Assembly: GCA_947453015.1 (NCBI GenBank) | Contig: CANGFL010000052.1 | Coordinates: forward strand, 1-7,963 | Source of the DNA: Oxalobacteraceae bacterium | GTDB taxonomy: Bacteria; Pseudomonadota; Gammaproteobacteria; Burkholderiales; Burkholderiaceae_D | Direction: 5' to 3' | Length of the DNA: 7,963 nucleotides | In this document: in pieces, positions 7,031-7,963 of the stretch | Numbering within the stretch: the stretch's first letter is position 1 | Layout: each line of letters begins with the position of its first letter | Position numbers and translations under genes: made by a program | Notes under the pieces: model-generated | What the model was told of the DNA's origin: nothing | Seen by the model: the letters and a program-made list of their open reading frames with translations, nothing else | The model's database searches: none

Positions 7031-7963
7031 CCAGTTGATAACGGGCGATGACTAAGTGTTCCGTGTCACCTGTCAAGACCGTTCCGGTATGGACATTATC
7101 AAACTTAGTAATATCGTAGTTAAGCGCAAATTTGGAGTCTTGCGTCAGATACCAGTTCAGCCCCACTCCCCATGTTTTGGCTGATGTAGCGTAGCCTTTG
7201 GCAGTGTCGGCAAAGGTGGATGCTTTGTCATCGAGATTATTTTCTTGATAGCGCGCTAATAACTCCAGCGCTCCCCAGCCGCCGTCCGGACCTGGTTTGT
7301 ATGGCGTTAAAGGTTTGACTCCGCCATATGAGGCATCTTCACCAGTGAGTAGCCAAGATGTTGAAATATGCCATGCGCTGTTTTTCAGATTGTCTGTCGT
7401 TGTTCCTCTTTTGACAGCCTGATCAACCGAGGCATATTCCGCCAATATGCCTAACGGGCCACTGTAGTAATAGGCCTGTGGTGCGAGGCGATTACGGCTG
7501 CCATTAGCGCTGGTAGCAGTCGCGTATGAAAAGAAATTGTAAGCTTGGCCCGGTGTTTTGTACGCAGGAAGCGCATTGTTCGTCGCACTGCTCCATGTGC
7601 CTGCAATACCTACACCTAAGTTTGCGAGTTTGCTGTCTGTTCCTGCAAAGGGTGTGGTGAAAATACGCGCAGTCAAATCTTTGGCATTATTGTCGTCTTG
7701 GTTGGTGAAATTTTCTCCACCATCCTTAACGCCATTGAAAATACCTAAGGCGTAATTCACTTTTTTATCAGCGACAACACCGTAGAGCGAAACACCGAGA
7801 TCGCGGTTCGGAAGAATATTATTACTGACGTAGCTGCGTTCAATGAATTTGGTATCCGCAGCACCTTGCAAACGCTCTAAGCCAACAAATGGTTTAAATT
7901 TACCGAGACGCACGGAAGCTTCTGGATTGTGTTTGATATCAAAATACGCATCAACGACACGTG
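6909..7963 (-). CDS. Porin_O_P-family (OprO/OprP-like) outer-membrane porin; 5' end outside window, 3' end fused out of frame to cysT
   Basis: A beta-barrel anion porin of the OprO/OprP type, which allows phosphate or similar anions across the outer membrane. The visible frame begins at the right edge and is open, so signal peptide and N-terminal strands are off-window; a GTG at 7913 is internal. Family markers are [45 protein letters not shown] and [14 protein letters not shown], followed by beta strands such as [13 protein letters not shown] and [20 protein letters not shown]. The natural end should be close to LVIARYQLA plus a terminal aromatic residue, which porins need for assembly by BAM. 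Instead the frame continues about 39 codons into cysT DNA in the wrong frame, giving an Arg-rich tail (10 Arg) that ends at the TAG at 6911-6909. The substrate is unknown; sitting before sulfate importer genes, sulfate is possible. Confidence 0.88.
   Translation of the reverse strand, partial: RVVDAYFDIKHNPEASVRLGKFKPFVGLERLQGAADTKFIERSYVSNNILPNRDLGVSLYGVVADKKVNYALGIFNGVKDGGENFTNQDDNNAKDLTARIFTTPFAGTDSKLANLGVGIAGTWSSATNNALPAYKTPGQAYNFFSYATATSANGSRNRLAPQAYYYSGPLGILAEYASVDQAVKRGTTTDNLKNSAWHISTSWLLTGEDASYGGVKPLTPYKPGPDGGWGALELLARYQENNLDDKASTFADTAKGYATSAKTWGVGLNWYLTQDSKFALNYDITKFDNVHTGTVLTGDTEHLVIARYQLATGIYWAAIRRSNHTTCLRRHGKRTRRSRRLPRGESVADF
7024..7037 (-). repeat. 7-bp tandem repeat at the porin/cysT junction
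   Basis: CAACTGG occurs twice in immediate succession on the - strand, exactly where porin coding homology stops (ARYQLA) and cysT homology starts (QLVFIG) in another frame. The breakpoint therefore lies within or beside this 14-nt stretch. It is compatible with joining at short homology, though chance cannot be excluded. Confidence 0.7.

Noticed and set aside
7911..7913. GTG as the start of the porin gene
   Set aside because: Porin-family sequence ([15 protein letters not shown]) continues in frame upstream to the window edge, so the start lies outside.

Overview
The window looks like chromosomal DNA from a proteobacterium, most likely a betaproteobacterium of moderate GC content. This is inferred from two gene neighbourhoods (pepN next to fbp, and cysT-cysW-cysA followed by a cysB-type regulator), from the class I fructose-bisphosphatase, and from a Porin_O_P-family outer-membrane porin. 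No rRNA or tRNA gene, CRISPR array or complete mobile element was seen.

Layout: positions 1-2778 (+ strand) carry the C-terminal two thirds of aminopeptidase N (pepN, entering from the left edge) and a complete fructose-1,6-bisphosphatase gene (fbp). They are 22 nt apart with no terminator between them. A strong intrinsic terminator for fbp lies at 2821-2848. Positions 2791-3536 (- strand) hold a two-gene HEPN/MNT module: a minimal nucleotidyltransferase followed by a HEPN-domain protein, overlapping as TTGA. This is a toxin-antitoxin-like accessory cassette facing fbp head-on. Positions 3537-3707 are non-coding and contain a REP-like hairpin, a possible MNT promoter and a weak candidate terminator for cysB.

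Positions 3708-7963 (- strand) form one block read right to left: a Porin_O_P-family porin (running off the right edge), a 5'-truncated cysT, then intact cysW, cysA and cysB. The last three are tightly packed (TGA-ATG gap of 1 nt, ATGA overlap, 20 nt gap), as expected for a sulfate/thiosulfate ABC importer operon ending in its own sulfur regulator.

The most notable feature is the join at about 7024-7037. The porin reading frame is normal up to what should be its last residue or two, then runs out of frame into the middle of cysT. The first half of cysT (about 140 residues) is absent, the porin has lost its natural terminal residue and stop, and the join sits on a 7-bp tandem repeat (CAACTGG twice on the - strand). 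Either a deletion fused the two genes, leaving cysW-cysA-cysB downstream of the porin promoter with a broken permease partner, or the sequence is a misassembly. Read-level evidence is needed to choose. I did not find a wholly new system; the fusion and the HEPN/MNT module are the places worth a second look.
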